Notes: a model not told the origin generated them from the letters alone. Shown: positions 44,301 through 51,863, numbered from the stretch's first letter. The stretch: DNA of 64,000 nt from Streptomyces sp. L-9-10 (GCF_004151105.1 NZ_PHRF01000005.1:140016-204015), one strand, 5' to 3'. Made by a program: numbers and translations.

Positions 44301-44364
44301 CCTGCCCGAGGCGGCCGCGCCGCTGCGCGGCCCGGACCACGAGTTGACCAGGGCCCCCGGGTGA
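41326..44364 (+). CDS. SARP-NB-ARC-TPR transcriptional activator (AfsR-like)
   Basis: A 1012-aa large SARP. The order is: OmpR-type winged helix (1 to about 90; RFSLLGPLRILRDGVPLAVG), bacterial transcriptional activator domain (about 97-245; SIDAFRVTELTARADRAGAQ, LGVEPGPALEELHQRILERD), NB-ARC ATPase (about 290-560; P-loop GMGGVGKTS at 330-338, MLIVLDNVRD, GFLPLAVRI), and C-terminal TPR repeats (about 780-1012). Such proteins activate secondary metabolite operons. It lies upstream, on the same strand, of the peptide/radical SAM operon starting at 45303 and is the natural candidate for its activator. The ATG at 41326 directly precedes the conserved LGPL; no strong ribosome site is visible. No TTA codon. 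Confidence 0.9.
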   Translation: MARLRFSLLGPLRILRDGVPLAVGYPQQQAMLAALLLRPGRVAGAADLSDALWGTAPPAKAVSTLRTYAWRWRRILTAGQPDLDVLVTSGDGYRLHVPEQSIDAFRVTELTARADRAGAQGRPEQARELLWQALELWEGEPLAGMPGPFAERQRQRFCELRLTLLEERLAYELALGHAARCVPELTELTTEHPLRERPYGLLMTALYQAGRSADALGVFRGARQLLVDELGVEPGPALEELHQRILERDPALAPPASEVLSLVGGAEADGESERAKDRPEPPPSPRPLPIPAHLPPQEPDFIGREDLVDALDRCLREPERSTPAVAVLVGMGGVGKTSLALHVAHRVRGAFPDGQLYADLHGGDAEPSRPEVVLANFLSAMGIAADALPDDIEARTALFRSMVDGRRMLIVLDNVRDAWQLRSLLPAAKGCAVVVTSRNRMVGLPVTLQLNVDVFHSSEAARLLRRAIGEARVAAEPEAALGLVEACGFLPLAVRIVAARLASRPMWSIAGLRERLAVEWRRLDELRAGELAVEAVFELSYRQLTAEQAAGFRRLAAVDCGEIGVAAAAAMLATDAAHAEDTLESLVDACLLESRVLGRYRYHDLLRAFARGKSRDERTDEAAAIQDRLLDFLLSTACEAFRHAVPADPVASAFAPPGVPGLTFADLGAARRWALIEAEDARALVAQIASATARTSDEGGAVTDAARYEDEVRRLRRAVDLLIALSPFDVGNRYAELVSTADALVHAAVRLGDRRAEGRARFLRCTIALAAARFADAETEARSALTACREVGDTVVLQQVLNDLGLIAQYMSRYPEAVACFTESIALARELGHRTAETATMVNAALAQVRAGNPTEAVVVCREVLDSGAYAQDSSGQAYAMYVRGLALQALGEHGEAVSWFEACLELCASAGLHSRSVHARYRLAESLRALGDLEQALPHAEQALAQCEDIAFERDRGHALAILGHVLADLGRTVEAHALWERAHTLFTRLDLPEAAAPLRGPDHELTRAPG

Positions 44365-44486
44365 CCGGGGGTTCCGGATGACCACCCCGTGGGCCGGGTC
44401 GCGGGGAAGCACCGGGTGACCGGGGTCCGTATCGCCGGGGGCCGGGTTCGGCTCGCGGCGATACGGCATGGTCCGTCCGCGCCGTT

Positions 44487-44690
44487 CTACCGCGTGTCCG
44501 CCGGCGGATCCCAGTCGGAGCCTGTGCTGTTCCACTCCACGGAGCCGTGGCCGTGCTGCGATGTCGCGTCCGTCGAATCCTCCGCCGTCGAAAGCGCTGT
44601 CGCGGACATGCCCGTCAGCGCGCAGAGGAGGACGATTCCGGCCGCCAGTTCCTTTACCCGATTGTGCTTCAGCCTGCTTCGGCGGGACAT
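44487..44690 (-). CDS. Small exported protein next to the LuxR gene
   Basis: A 67-aa product with a basic start (MSRRSRLKHNRVKE), one hydrophobic helix (LAAGIVLLCALTGMSATALS) and an acidic Ser/Asp/His-rich tail ending in DWDPPADTR. It looks like a signal peptide plus a short mature peptide of about 33 residues. AAGGGGG precedes its ATG, supporting a real gene. Its start overlaps the 3' end of the LuxR gene by 22 bp, so the two are coupled. No family recognised. It could be a secreted peptide signal, an accessory of the neighbouring peptide operon, or an independent secreted protein. Confidence 0.62.
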   Translation of the reverse strand: MSRRSRLKHNRVKELAAGIVLLCALTGMSATALSTAEDSTDATSQHGHGSVEWNSTGSDWDPPADTR

Positions 44691-45016
44691 CGAATTCCCC
44701 CTTCAATTCGTGCGAACGTATTGCGGTTACGGTCGTCGGAGCGTACAGGTGCGGTGTCGGACCACACGTGGGTGCCGAGGGCGGCGCCCAGTTGGAATCG
44801 GTTGTCGACACCGAGCCGGTTCATCAGGGCGCGCAGCATATTGGTCACGGTACGGGGGCTGACCCCGAGCCGATGCGCGGCACTGACATCCGTGTGGCCT
44901 GCCAACAGGAGCGAAACGAGTTTGAGTTGGCGCTCATCGAGGGCAATGCGGAGTGGCGGGGCCGGTCGGGGCACCGTATGCGGTAACCGGCCCGATCGAT
45001 CGTTCATTGCTGTCAC
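44669..45016 (-). CDS. Stand-alone LuxR-type HTH regulator
   Basis: A 115-aa protein with a NarL/LuxR winged helix and no receiver or sensor domain: ALDERQLKLVSLLLAGHTDV, SAAHRLGVSPRTVTNMLRAL and NRFQLGAALG. The GTG at 45016 is preferred because GGGGAGAGAT stands before it; an ATG at 45007 is possible. It is divergent from the 20-codon peptide gene and could act on that operon promoter. Single-domain regulators of this kind often act with a second activator, here perhaps the SARP. Overlap with the small exported protein links the two genes. Confidence 0.8.
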   Translation of the reverse strand: MTAMNDRSGRLPHTVPRPAPPLRIALDERQLKLVSLLLAGHTDVSAAHRLGVSPRTVTNMLRALMNRLGVDNRFQLGAALGTHVWSDTAPVRSDDRNRNTFARIEGGIRCPAEAG

Positions 45017-45236
45017 ATCATCTCTCCCCGGTGCAACTGCTGGCCCGACAACAGTCTCAGAACCCGATCTACGGATGATCACTGCGCGAGCGCGCCTCGA
45101 TCTATGCCTCATGGACGCGCCGCGCGCCAAAGACAGTCAGCGCGGGAAGAGAAGAGCCTTCCCAGGGCCCGTATTTCCGTAATCAGCATCCTTCGCGATG
45201 CCGCTCAATTCGATGTGCGGGAAACAGAAATCGGTC

Positions 45237-45266
45237 TTGCTCCCGCTGTCGGGCGGTGCCTAACGT
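45237..45266 (+). promoter_or_regulatory. Candidate promoter of the peptide/radical SAM operon
   Basis: TTGCTC and TAACGT are spaced by 18 bp, 37 bp before the peptide ATG. Just downstream lies a TTCG-rich stretch (45272-45290) that contains the motif GTTCG twice and could be a SARP or LuxR contact. The rest of 45017-45236 shows no gene. Confidence 0.45.
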
Positions 45267-45302
45267 GATGATCGTTCGTTCCGTTCGATCAAGGAGGAAA
45301 TC

Positions 45303-45365
45303 ATGGCGAAGCACGCTGCGCTCCTGCGCCCCCGTCTCGACAAGGTCAAGCCGCAGGGCCGCTGA
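45303..45365 (+). CDS. 20-residue peptide, candidate RiPP precursor
   Basis: A 21-codon frame encodes MAKHAALLRPRLDKVKPQGR. The ribosome site AAGGAGG six bases before the ATG is the strongest in the window, so it is surely translated. The peptide is basic (three Lys, four Arg) with one Asp. It begins an operon with an M16 peptidase and a radical SAM enzyme, the arrangement of short precursors such as PqqA, though its sequence is not PqqA (no Glu-x3-Tyr). A 13-bp TTCG hairpin after the stop would let the peptide be made in excess of its enzymes. Alternative: a regulatory leader peptide, but there is no run of one amino acid to sense. No homologue recognised. Confidence 0.7.
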   Translation: MAKHAALLRPRLDKVKPQGR

Positions 45366-45381
45366 AAAGCGGAGCATTGAT

Positions 45382-45411
45382 GTATGCCGCCACCTTCGGG
45401 TGGCGGCATAC
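45382..45411 (+). terminator. 13-bp TTCG hairpin after the peptide gene
   Basis: GTATGCCGCCACC (45382-45394) pairs perfectly with GGTGGCGGCATAC (45399-45411) over a TTCG tetraloop. It lies between the peptide stop and the M16 gene, so it should act as a partial terminator or RNA-stabilising stem. Confidence 0.85.
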
Positions 45412-45449
45412 CCGCTTGACGAAAGCGAATTACCGAATGGAGGGCTGCT

Positions 45450-46667
45450 GTGCATCAGTTCACCACGGTGGACGGCCCCGTACCCGTCGTCGGCATGATC
45501 GACGAGCGGCTGAGTACGACCACCATCTGCCTCGCGTCCAAGTACGGTTCGCGACTCGACCCCGAGGGGCAGTGCGGGCTCGCCCATGTGCTGGAGCACG
45601 TACTGATGTCGGCGCCCGTCGGGGCCGTCCCGTCGCTGAGCGAGTACGTCGAGCGGCTCGGCGGGCACGCCAACGCGGAGACCGGCCTCGACCGCATGCT
45701 CTTCTACGCGCAGATAGCCCCGGACGACGCCGATGAGATCGCCGGGCTGCTCTACCAGGCGGTCCTGCGACCGCGGTGGAGCGACGACGTCCTCGAACAG
45801 GAGAAGAGGGCCGTCTTCCAGGAACTGGCCGCCGCCGCGGCCGACCACAGCGACGTCGCGCAGGACGCGTTCTTCGCGCACTCCTTCCCGGGGCATCCGA
45901 TGGGACGCCCGGTCGCGGGCACGAAGGCCGACATCGAACGGTGTGGCACGACGTCGGTCGCCGCCGCCCACGCGGAGCGGCTGCTGACCGCTCCGCTGTC
46001 GTTGATCGTGGTGGGCCCCAGGCTGCCGAAGACCGTCGATCCCGTGGTGGCCGGCATCGAGCCGCGAATCCTCGCGGCCATCGGTACGGCTCCGGCGACC
46101 ATGCCGCCCTCGCCGCCGCCGCTGCCGCCGCAACCGGTGCGCTGGTCGACGGAGTTCACGTGGCTGTGCGCGGGCGCGCGCTCGGTGCCGGAACACGATC
46201 CGCGCAGACCCCACTTCAACGTCCTCGCCCAGCTGCTCGGTTCGAGCCCGTCGTCGCTTCTGTACCGCCGGCTGCGCGGCGAGGCGGGACTCGCCTACAC
46301 CTTCTACGCGTGGAACCGCGGTTACGCCGACACCGGCGTGTGGCGCGTCCTGGCCGGTGTGGAGCCGGGCAACGGAGACGCGGCACTGGACGTGATCCGC
46401 ACCGCGCTCGACGAGGTCGCGACGAAGGGCCCCGCACCGGAGGATCTGGCCTCCGCCCGGCGCCAGGCACGGATGCGCGTCCTCACCTCCATGGACACCC
46501 CGCTGGACTGCGCCCGCTTCCTCGCCCTGCGCGGCGGCGGACTCGGTTCCTGGTCGCCCGCCGACGAGGTCGCGTACATCGACGCGGTGACCGCGGACGA
46601 TCTGCGCCGTGCCGCCGCCCACGTCCGGGACGGCCTGCGGGCCGTGGCCAGTCCGGCGGCGCCGTGA
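45450..46667 (+). CDS. M16-family zinc peptidase
   Basis: A 405-aa peptidase starting at GTG behind GGAGGG. The inverted zinc motif H46-V-L-E49-H50 with the third ligand Glu125 exactly 74 residues later fits pitrilysin/PqqF-type enzymes and indicates an active protein. The C-terminal half is the M16_C domain (LRGEAGLAYTFYAWNRGYAD). Single-repeat M16 proteins work as dimers and take short unfolded peptides into a closed chamber. Here the 20-mer just upstream is the obvious substrate: it may cut leader or follower residues from the modified peptide. No signal peptide, so it acts in the cytoplasm. Its stop overlaps the next start by four bases. Confidence 0.9.
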   Translation: MHQFTTVDGPVPVVGMIDERLSTTTICLASKYGSRLDPEGQCGLAHVLEHVLMSAPVGAVPSLSEYVERLGGHANAETGLDRMLFYAQIAPDDADEIAGLLYQAVLRPRWSDDVLEQEKRAVFQELAAAAADHSDVAQDAFFAHSFPGHPMGRPVAGTKADIERCGTTSVAAAHAERLLTAPLSLIVVGPRLPKTVDPVVAGIEPRILAAIGTAPATMPPSPPPLPPQPVRWSTEFTWLCAGARSVPEHDPRRPHFNVLAQLLGSSPSSLLYRRLRGEAGLAYTFYAWNRGYADTGVWRVLAGVEPGNGDAALDVIRTALDEVATKGPAPEDLASARRQARMRVLTSMDTPLDCARFLALRGGGLGSWSPADEVAYIDAVTADDLRRAAAHVRDGLRAVASPAAP

Positions 46668-47455
46668 ACACGACGGACGACTACCTGGAGCGGGCCCGGC
46701 TGGCCGGTCTGGTGGACGAGGTCCGCGGGCACCGGTACGTGGCCGGCGCGTACGACGACCCGTTCACCGCGCGCCCGCAGGTCCTGGTCGAGTACTGCGA
46801 CCCGGGGCTGCCCGAGGACGCCGAGGCGCTCGGTGAGCTCTGCGACCGCGTACGGAAGCGCCACACGGACGCCGAGGCGGTTCTGCTGCGCGCGTCGGGC
46901 GGTGTGCCGCTGCCGGAGCCATGGCGGCCCCGCCTCACCTATATCCGGCACGACCGCTCCGCGAACGCCACCCCGCCGCGCCCCGGTCCGGCCGGTACGG
47001 CGGTGGGCGTGCGTCCCGCCACGCCCGGCGACGACGCGCGCGTCCACGCCTGGCTGGTGCAGGCGTACCGCAACGCCTACCCGGGGCAGCAGGTCGACGC
47101 ACAACACGCCGGCATCAAGGTCGTGCTGGCGAATCCGGGACGGCGCTCGTTCATCGCCCATGTCGCGGGCGTACCCATCGGGCACGGAACGGTCCTGACC
47201 GACGAGCGGGACGAGGTCACCGGGGAGGCGTTCGCCGAGCTGGTGGACATCCTCGTCGATGACGCGGAGTACCGGCGGGAGGCGACCTCGGCACTGGTCG
47301 CCGCCGCCGCGCGGGCCACCGTCGGACGCCGTCTGTGCGGCCACGTGGTCCACCCCCACGAGCCGGAGCCGGCCCGGCACGCGGACATGGTGCTCCAGAC
47401 GCTGCTGCGCTCCGACTGGTCGATCGACCACGCCTTCTGGGAGCGCACGTGGTGA
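46664..47455 (+). CDS. GNAT-like acyltransferase-domain protein
   Basis: A 263-aa protein beginning at the GTG of a GTGA overlap with the peptidase stop. Residues 110-250 look like a GNAT fold: VGVRPATPGDDARVHAWLVQ opens beta1/alpha1, and a central strand with GVPIGHGTVLTDE and ELVDILVDDAEYRREATSAL matches the acetyl-CoA binding region loosely; the usual Q/RxxGxG/A loop is not clear. The first 110 residues (RARLAGLVDEVRGHRYVAGA) have no known domain. It may acylate the peptide or an amino group on a precursor. Assignment to GNAT is moderate; it could be a substrate-recognition subunit. Confidence 0.6.
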   Translation: MNTTDDYLERARLAGLVDEVRGHRYVAGAYDDPFTARPQVLVEYCDPGLPEDAEALGELCDRVRKRHTDAEAVLLRASGGVPLPEPWRPRLTYIRHDRSANATPPRPGPAGTAVGVRPATPGDDARVHAWLVQAYRNAYPGQQVDAQHAGIKVVLANPGRRSFIAHVAGVPIGHGTVLTDERDEVTGEAFAELVDILVDDAEYRREATSALVAAAARATVGRRLCGHVVHPHEPEPARHADMVLQTLLRSDWSIDHAFWERTW

Positions 47456-47472
47456 CCCACGAAGGGATACAC

Positions 47473-48615
47473 ATGCCCGACTCGCCCGCCGGGTCGCCTC
47501 TCGCCGCGCCGCCCGCGCCCACGCTGGATCTCTTCTTCGCCGCCTTGGGCGTGGACCCGCAGGAACCTCTGCGGGACCTCGTCCGCGGCGCCCGCTCGCT
47601 GCGCGGCCACCTGGCGCCCCTGATCCTGTCCGTCGCGGCCCATCAGGGGGCGGCCCTCGGCAGCGGCTCCCGCGACGAAGTGCGCCGCATGCGGGTCCGG
47701 GTCGACGACTACCGCGAACTCGCGGCGCTCCTGTCGGCCGATGTGCCCGGGGTCCGCGTCCTCAAGGGCCCGTCGCTGGCGGATCACTACCCGAGCGAGG
47801 TGCTGCGCCCCAGCGGTGACCTGGACGCGTACGTACCGGACGAGGCGGCGCTGTGGCAGGCCGTGGCGACGGTGCTCCGCGCCCGGCCGGTGAGCGATGT
47901 CGATGTGACGGTGCTGGGCAGCGGGGCGCGCGTGCACTGGGTGGTGGTGCTGCGCTGGCCCGCGCAGGACCCGGTCCTCGATCCCGATCACCGCGTCGAG
48001 TTGGTGACCTTCGCCTACCCCGGCGAGCCCGGCGTGCTGCCGGTGCGTGCCGAGCCGCCGCCGGACCAGGTGACCTGCGACCTGCTGGCCATCGCGGAGG
48101 AGGCGTTCCAGCGGCCCTTCAGCGTCAAGGACGTCCTCGACCTGGCACTCGCTCTGAACAGCCCCGGCTGTCCGCCCCCGGCGGCCCTCGCCGAGGCCGC
48201 CGACCGCTACCGGCTCGCGCCGGAACTGCTGCGGCTGAGCCGGACGCTGCACGACACCCACGCGCTGCCGAGCCCGGTCAACGACCGCCTCCTGACACTG
48301 CTGCGCGGCCCCGCCGCGCGCGGTCTGGCCGAGCGGCGCGCCCGCGAGGCCGCTCCCCCGGAGCCCGAGCGCGCCTGGACCCGGGAGCCCTGTCTGAACA
48401 GTGGCCGTTCCCTGCACGGCCTGCGGCTGCCCGCCGGGCCGACGCCCGGCCCGGACACCGAAGTGTGTTTCCACCCGTTCGCCGACGGCGTTCTGCTGCG
48501 CTGCCCGGTAGGCGACTTCCTGATGGTCGGGACGGAGCTCGTGGACCCCGCCGCCTACCACGCGGCGCTCGTCGAACTCCGGCGGCTGCGCGCCCTCAAC
48601 GGGGCGCGGCCATGA
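47473..48615 (+). CDS. NTP_transf_5-type nucleotidyltransferase
   Basis: A 380-aa protein of the uncharacterised nucleotidyltransferase family PF14907. The pattern VLKGPSLADHYPSEVL followed by RPSGDLDAYV matches its KG-x-n-Y and GDLD elements: the two Asp of DLD are metal ligands of the pol-beta-type active site. Relatives sit in RiPP clusters, for example beside the kinase of the paeninodin lasso peptide. It may transfer NMP to a hydroxyl, phosphate or carboxylate on the peptide. GAAGGG precedes the ATG at 47473; GTG codons just upstream are alternatives. Its stop overlaps the ABC ATPase start (ATGA). Confidence 0.78.
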   Translation: MPDSPAGSPLAAPPAPTLDLFFAALGVDPQEPLRDLVRGARSLRGHLAPLILSVAAHQGAALGSGSRDEVRRMRVRVDDYRELAALLSADVPGVRVLKGPSLADHYPSEVLRPSGDLDAYVPDEAALWQAVATVLRARPVSDVDVTVLGSGARVHWVVVLRWPAQDPVLDPDHRVELVTFAYPGEPGVLPVRAEPPPDQVTCDLLAIAEEAFQRPFSVKDVLDLALALNSPGCPPPAALAEAADRYRLAPELLRLSRTLHDTHALPSPVNDRLLTLLRGPAARGLAERRAREAAPPEPERAWTREPCLNSGRSLHGLRLPAGPTPGPDTEVCFHPFADGVLLRCPVGDFLMVGTELVDPAAYHAALVELRRLRALNGARP

Positions 48616-49556
48616 GCACCGTCGATGTCCAGGACCTCACCCGCCGGTTCCGCGGCCGCAAGGGCACCGAGGTCACCGCGCTCGACGCGGTGAGCCTGCG
48701 CGCCGAGGAAGGCGAGGTCGTGGGGCTCCTCGGGCCCAACGGCGCGGGCAAGACCACGCTGTCGCGGATCCTCACGACGCTGCTGCTGCCCACGTCCGGC
48801 TCGGCCCGCGTGGAGGGCCTCGACGTGGTGCGCGACGCGCCCAGGGTGCGCGAGCGCATCGGCCTCGTACTCGGCGGTGAACGCGGGCTCTACGGACGCC
48901 TGACGGCCCGCCAGAACCTGCGCTACTGGGGCGCCATGCAGGGGCTCACCGGCAGCCGTTGCCGCCGCCGGGCCGACGAGCTTCTGGAGCGCCTCGGCCT
49001 CGCCGAGCGTGCCGACGACCGCGTGGAGACGTACTCGCGTGGCATGGTGCAGCGGGTCCACCTGGCCCGCGCGCTGCTCCGTGACCCGCGCCTGCTCATC
49101 ATGGACGAGCCCACCAGCGGCATGGACCCCCATGCGGCGCAGGGCTTCCGCGGGCTCGTCGAGGAGCTGCGCGACGGCGGTTCGACCGTGCTCCTCGCCA
49201 CTCACGACATGCAGGAAGCGCAGGCGCTGTGCTCGCGGGTCGCGCTGATCGACCACGGCCGCATCCTGCGGGAGGGCGCGCCGAAGGACCTGCTCACCGG
49301 TCTCGACACGCCCCGGACCGTGACCGCGGGCGGGGTGTCGGCGGACGCCGCGGAGACCGTCGCACGTATCCCGGGCGTCACCCTGGACGGGCCGACGCCG
49401 GAGGGGTTCGCGACGCTCCGGATCACGGAGGACGACGCGGTGTCCGAGGTGCTCCGGGTACTGACCGCCGCGGGAGTGCGCGAACTGTCGGTGGCCGCGC
49501 CCACCCTGGCCGAGGTGTACCGGTCCATCATCGAGGACCGGGAGTTCGCCCTCTGA
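48612..49556 (+). CDS. ABC exporter ATPase
   Basis: A 314-aa DrrA-like ATPase of the ABC-2 type. Walker A is GPNGAGKTT (41-49), signature YSRGMVQRVHLA (a variant of LSGGQ), Walker B LLIMDEPTSG and switch His in LLATHDM. The C-terminal extension of about 80 residues (DAVSEVLRVLTAAGVRELSV, then TLAEVYRSIIEDRE) is usual for exporters. With the two permeases that follow, overlapping by one and eight bases, it should export the finished product or give self-resistance. Confidence 0.92.
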   Translation: MSTVDVQDLTRRFRGRKGTEVTALDAVSLRAEEGEVVGLLGPNGAGKTTLSRILTTLLLPTSGSARVEGLDVVRDAPRVRERIGLVLGGERGLYGRLTARQNLRYWGAMQGLTGSRCRRRADELLERLGLAERADDRVETYSRGMVQRVHLARALLRDPRLLIMDEPTSGMDPHAAQGFRGLVEELRDGGSTVLLATHDMQEAQALCSRVALIDHGRILREGAPKDLLTGLDTPRTVTAGGVSADAAETVARIPGVTLDGPTPEGFATLRITEDDAVSEVLRVLTAAGVRELSVAAPTLAEVYRSIIEDREFAL

Positions 49557-50311
49557 TGGCCGCCTTCGTGCGATTGCAGTGGCTGCTCCTGACGCGGTCC
49601 CCGCGCCTGCTGGCCACGCTGTTCGTCGTCCCGCTGTACGCGATCGTCCTCTTCACCACCGTGCGCTCGTACGGGGCGCCGGAGCTGGCCGCCACCGTGG
49701 CGCTGACCGCCTTCTCGATGAGCATGTGGTCGCAGGCGATGTTCGTCGCGGCGGAAGTCGTCGACAACGACCGCTGGGACGGCACCTTGGAGCCCTCGCT
49801 CCTCACCCCGGACGCCTATGTGCGCTCACTGGTGACGCGGGTCTGCACCATCACCGCGCTGAGCGTGCCGGTCCTGGTGGAGGTCATCGCGATCGGCCGG
49901 ATCGGCTTCGGATTCCCGCTGCCCGTGCAGGAGCCCCTCACCGCGCTCGCGGCCGTGCTGCTGCTCGTGGTCGGCACCGCGGGGTCGGCGCTCCTGGTCT
50001 GCGCGCTCATGATCCTCGTACCACTGGGGCGCCTGCTGCAGAACGCCCTGACCTACCCCTTCTACATCCTCGGCGGCCTGATTCTCCCCGTCACCTCCCT
50101 GCCGGCCCCCGTCGAGTGGATCGCGCGGCTGTTCTTCCTCTCCCACGGGGCGCAGCTGCTCCGTGACGCGATGACCGGGTCCGGACACGGCCGGCCGGCC
50201 CACTTCACGGCCCTGATCGTCCTGTCGGCCCTCCAGCTGGCGGTGGGCGTGTTCCTGCTGCGCCGCGCCCTGTCACGGGCCCGCCGGGGGGAGGCCAGGC
50301 TCTGTGCGTAA
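49556..50311 (+). CDS. ABC-2 permease, first subunit
   Basis: A 251-aa membrane protein with six helices (LLATLFVVPLYAIVLFTTVR, VEVIAIGRIGFGF, LTALAAVLLLVVGTAGSALL, FYILGGLILPVTSLP). The FYILGGLILPVTSLPAPVEW block near the end is typical of ABC-2 drug/polysaccharide exporters. It forms a heterodimer with the next gene product. Start ATG shares its A with the previous TGA (TGATG). Confidence 0.88.
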   Translation: MAAFVRLQWLLLTRSPRLLATLFVVPLYAIVLFTTVRSYGAPELAATVALTAFSMSMWSQAMFVAAEVVDNDRWDGTLEPSLLTPDAYVRSLVTRVCTITALSVPVLVEVIAIGRIGFGFPLPVQEPLTALAAVLLLVVGTAGSALLVCALMILVPLGRLLQNALTYPFYILGGLILPVTSLPAPVEWIARLFFLSHGAQLLRDAMTGSGHGRPAHFTALIVLSALQLAVGVFLLRRALSRARRGEARLCA

Positions 50312-51095
50312 CGCCAAGGCGCTGCTCCACCAGATCGGCTACGGACTGCTGAGCAGCTACCAGGACTACCGCGCGCTCTACACATGGCGCTCGTGGCTGT
50401 TCGGCTGGATGGTGCGGCTGTTGTGCCAGGTCCTGTTCTTCTCGATGGTGGGCCAGGCGATCGGCTCGGACGGCGCGCAGCGCTACATGGCGCTGGGCAA
50501 CGCGGTGATCCTGGGACCGCTCGGCGCGCTCGGCGTCGTGTCCTCCAGCGTCGGTGAACGCCGGGGCGGAACCCTGCAGTTCCTGCTGCTCAGCCGCAAC
50601 GGCCCGTTCCCTGTACTGATGTCACGGGGGCTGTACTGGGCCGTCGACGGCATCGTCGCCTCGTGCTTCGCCCTCGTCGTGCTGCGCTGGCTGGTAGGGG
50701 TCGAGATCGGTCCGCTGGTCCTGCCCGTCTGCTTCCTGCTCCAGGTGCTGATCACGCTCAGCGGCTACAGCCTGGCCCTCGCCCTCGCGGGGGTCAGCCT
50801 GCGGTGGCCGGAGTGCCGCATGTATCTGACAGCCGGGACGACGATCCTGCTGATGACGCTCGCCGGGGTCAACACGGAGCCGCCGCGCGAGGGTTTCGGC
50901 GGCGTCCTCGTCTCGGTGCTCCCGGCCACGCACGGGCTGCGTGCGATGCGTTCGGCCGTGGCCGGTGACGGCGTTCCGCTCACCGCCGTCCTCGCGGAGT
51001 GCGGGGTGCTGCTCCTCTGGGGCGCGGTCAGCTGGCTGACGCTCACCGGGTCCCTCCGCCACCAGGTGCGCGCCGGCACCCTCACCCTCCGCTGA
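50304..51095 (+). CDS. ABC-2 permease, second subunit
   Basis: A 263-aa membrane protein starting at GTG, eight bases inside the first permease gene. Features of the DrrB/CcmB kind include LFGWMVRLLCQVLFFSMVGQ, GDERRGGTLQFLLLSR-type coupling segment (GERRGGTLQFLLLSR) and the late helix LTAVLAECGVLLLWGAVSW. Partner of the preceding permease; together with the ATPase it makes a complete exporter. A 54-bp gap follows, the largest in the operon after the peptide hairpin. Confidence 0.88.
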   Translation: MRNAKALLHQIGYGLLSSYQDYRALYTWRSWLFGWMVRLLCQVLFFSMVGQAIGSDGAQRYMALGNAVILGPLGALGVVSSSVGERRGGTLQFLLLSRNGPFPVLMSRGLYWAVDGIVASCFALVVLRWLVGVEIGPLVLPVCFLLQVLITLSGYSLALALAGVSLRWPECRMYLTAGTTILLMTLAGVNTEPPREGFGGVLVSVLPATHGLRAMRSAVAGDGVPLTAVLAECGVLLLWGAVSWLTLTGSLRHQVRAGTLTLR

Positions 51096-51149
51096 GGTCC
51101 GCTCCCCCGTCCCGACGTCCCCACCGTTTCCAGCAGAGAGATGCCGCCC

Positions 51150-51863
51150 ATGAGCACTGCGCACACCTACAGCCTGGTCGGCCCGCCCGGGTCGGGGAAG
51201 ACCACGCAGGCCGCGCGCCTCGTCGCGGTCCTGGGCGAGACCTGGGGATCCCCGGTCCTGTGCGCGTCGGTGCCCGCGCTGCTGCGCGGCGACCGCGCCG
51301 TCGACGCCCGCCTCACCCCGCGGGAGCGGACCCGCGTGGCCCGGGTGCGCGGGGCAGCGCACGCGCGGGCCGACCGGGGCGAGCTGATGCCCGCCGAACT
51401 CGACCGCGTCCTGCTGGAGTTGGCGAGCAGGGTGGCCGAGAGCGAACCGGTCGTGCTCGACAGCGTGCCGCGCGGACGCGAGCAGGCCCGCCTCCTGCTG
51501 GCGAGCGGCCTCCCCATCGAACAGCTGACGGTGTTTCATCTCCGGCCCCCGGGCGACCCGTTGGACTTCTCGCTGCGCCGACAGCTCTCCCGGGCGGCGC
51601 CCACCGGCGAGAGCCCGACCGTGCGGGACCTCGCACGGATGAAGCGGAAGGCCGGTGTCTACGTCGAGCAGAGCCTCCCCGCTCTCACCGACATCGCGCG
51701 CGCCGGGGCGCCCGTGGCCGACATCGACGCGGACGCTCCCGTCGAGTGGGTCGCCCAGGAGATACACGACCACCTGGCACGCGGCGGAGCCCTGCGACCG
51801 CCCCGCGCCGTGGCCGCCACCGGCGTCGGTCCGACGCGGCAAGGAGGCGAGCCGTGCGTCTGA
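51150..51863 (+). CDS. NMP-kinase-like P-loop protein
   Basis: A 237-aa protein with Walker A GPPGSGKTT (11-19) and an adenylate-kinase-like core: LLLELASRVAESEPVVLDSV and PRGREQARLLL correspond to the D-G-x-P-R region of NMP kinases, here DSVPR. FHLRPPGDPLDFSLRRQL and the short lid (KRKAGVYVEQSLPAL) replace the standard lid domain, so it is not the housekeeping Adk. It may phosphorylate a nucleotide or the modified peptide. The ATG at 51150 is taken because a start at 51141 would have its ribosome site touching the codon. Its 3' end overlaps the phosphatase by ten bases. Confidence 0.75.
   Translation: MSTAHTYSLVGPPGSGKTTQAARLVAVLGETWGSPVLCASVPALLRGDRAVDARLTPRERTRVARVRGAAHARADRGELMPAELDRVLLELASRVAESEPVVLDSVPRGREQARLLLASGLPIEQLTVFHLRPPGDPLDFSLRRQLSRAAPTGESPTVRDLARMKRKAGVYVEQSLPALTDIARAGAPVADIDADAPVEWVAQEIHDHLARGGALRPPRAVAATGVGPTRQGGEPCV

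Noticed and set aside
44354..44427. GGGTGACCGGGG direct repeat and small hairpin over the SARP stop
   Set aside because: Short, simple GC-rich sequence; pairing is only 7 bp and contains the stop codon, so a terminator call is weak.
45303..45365. PqqA-type precursor
   Set aside because: Length and M16/radical SAM company are similar, but there is no Glu-x3-Tyr and no PqqB, PqqC or PqqD gene nearby.
51150..51863. Housekeeping adenylate kinase
   Set aside because: The P-loop fits but the lid and NMP-binding region differ and the gene lies inside the peptide operon, not beside secY.
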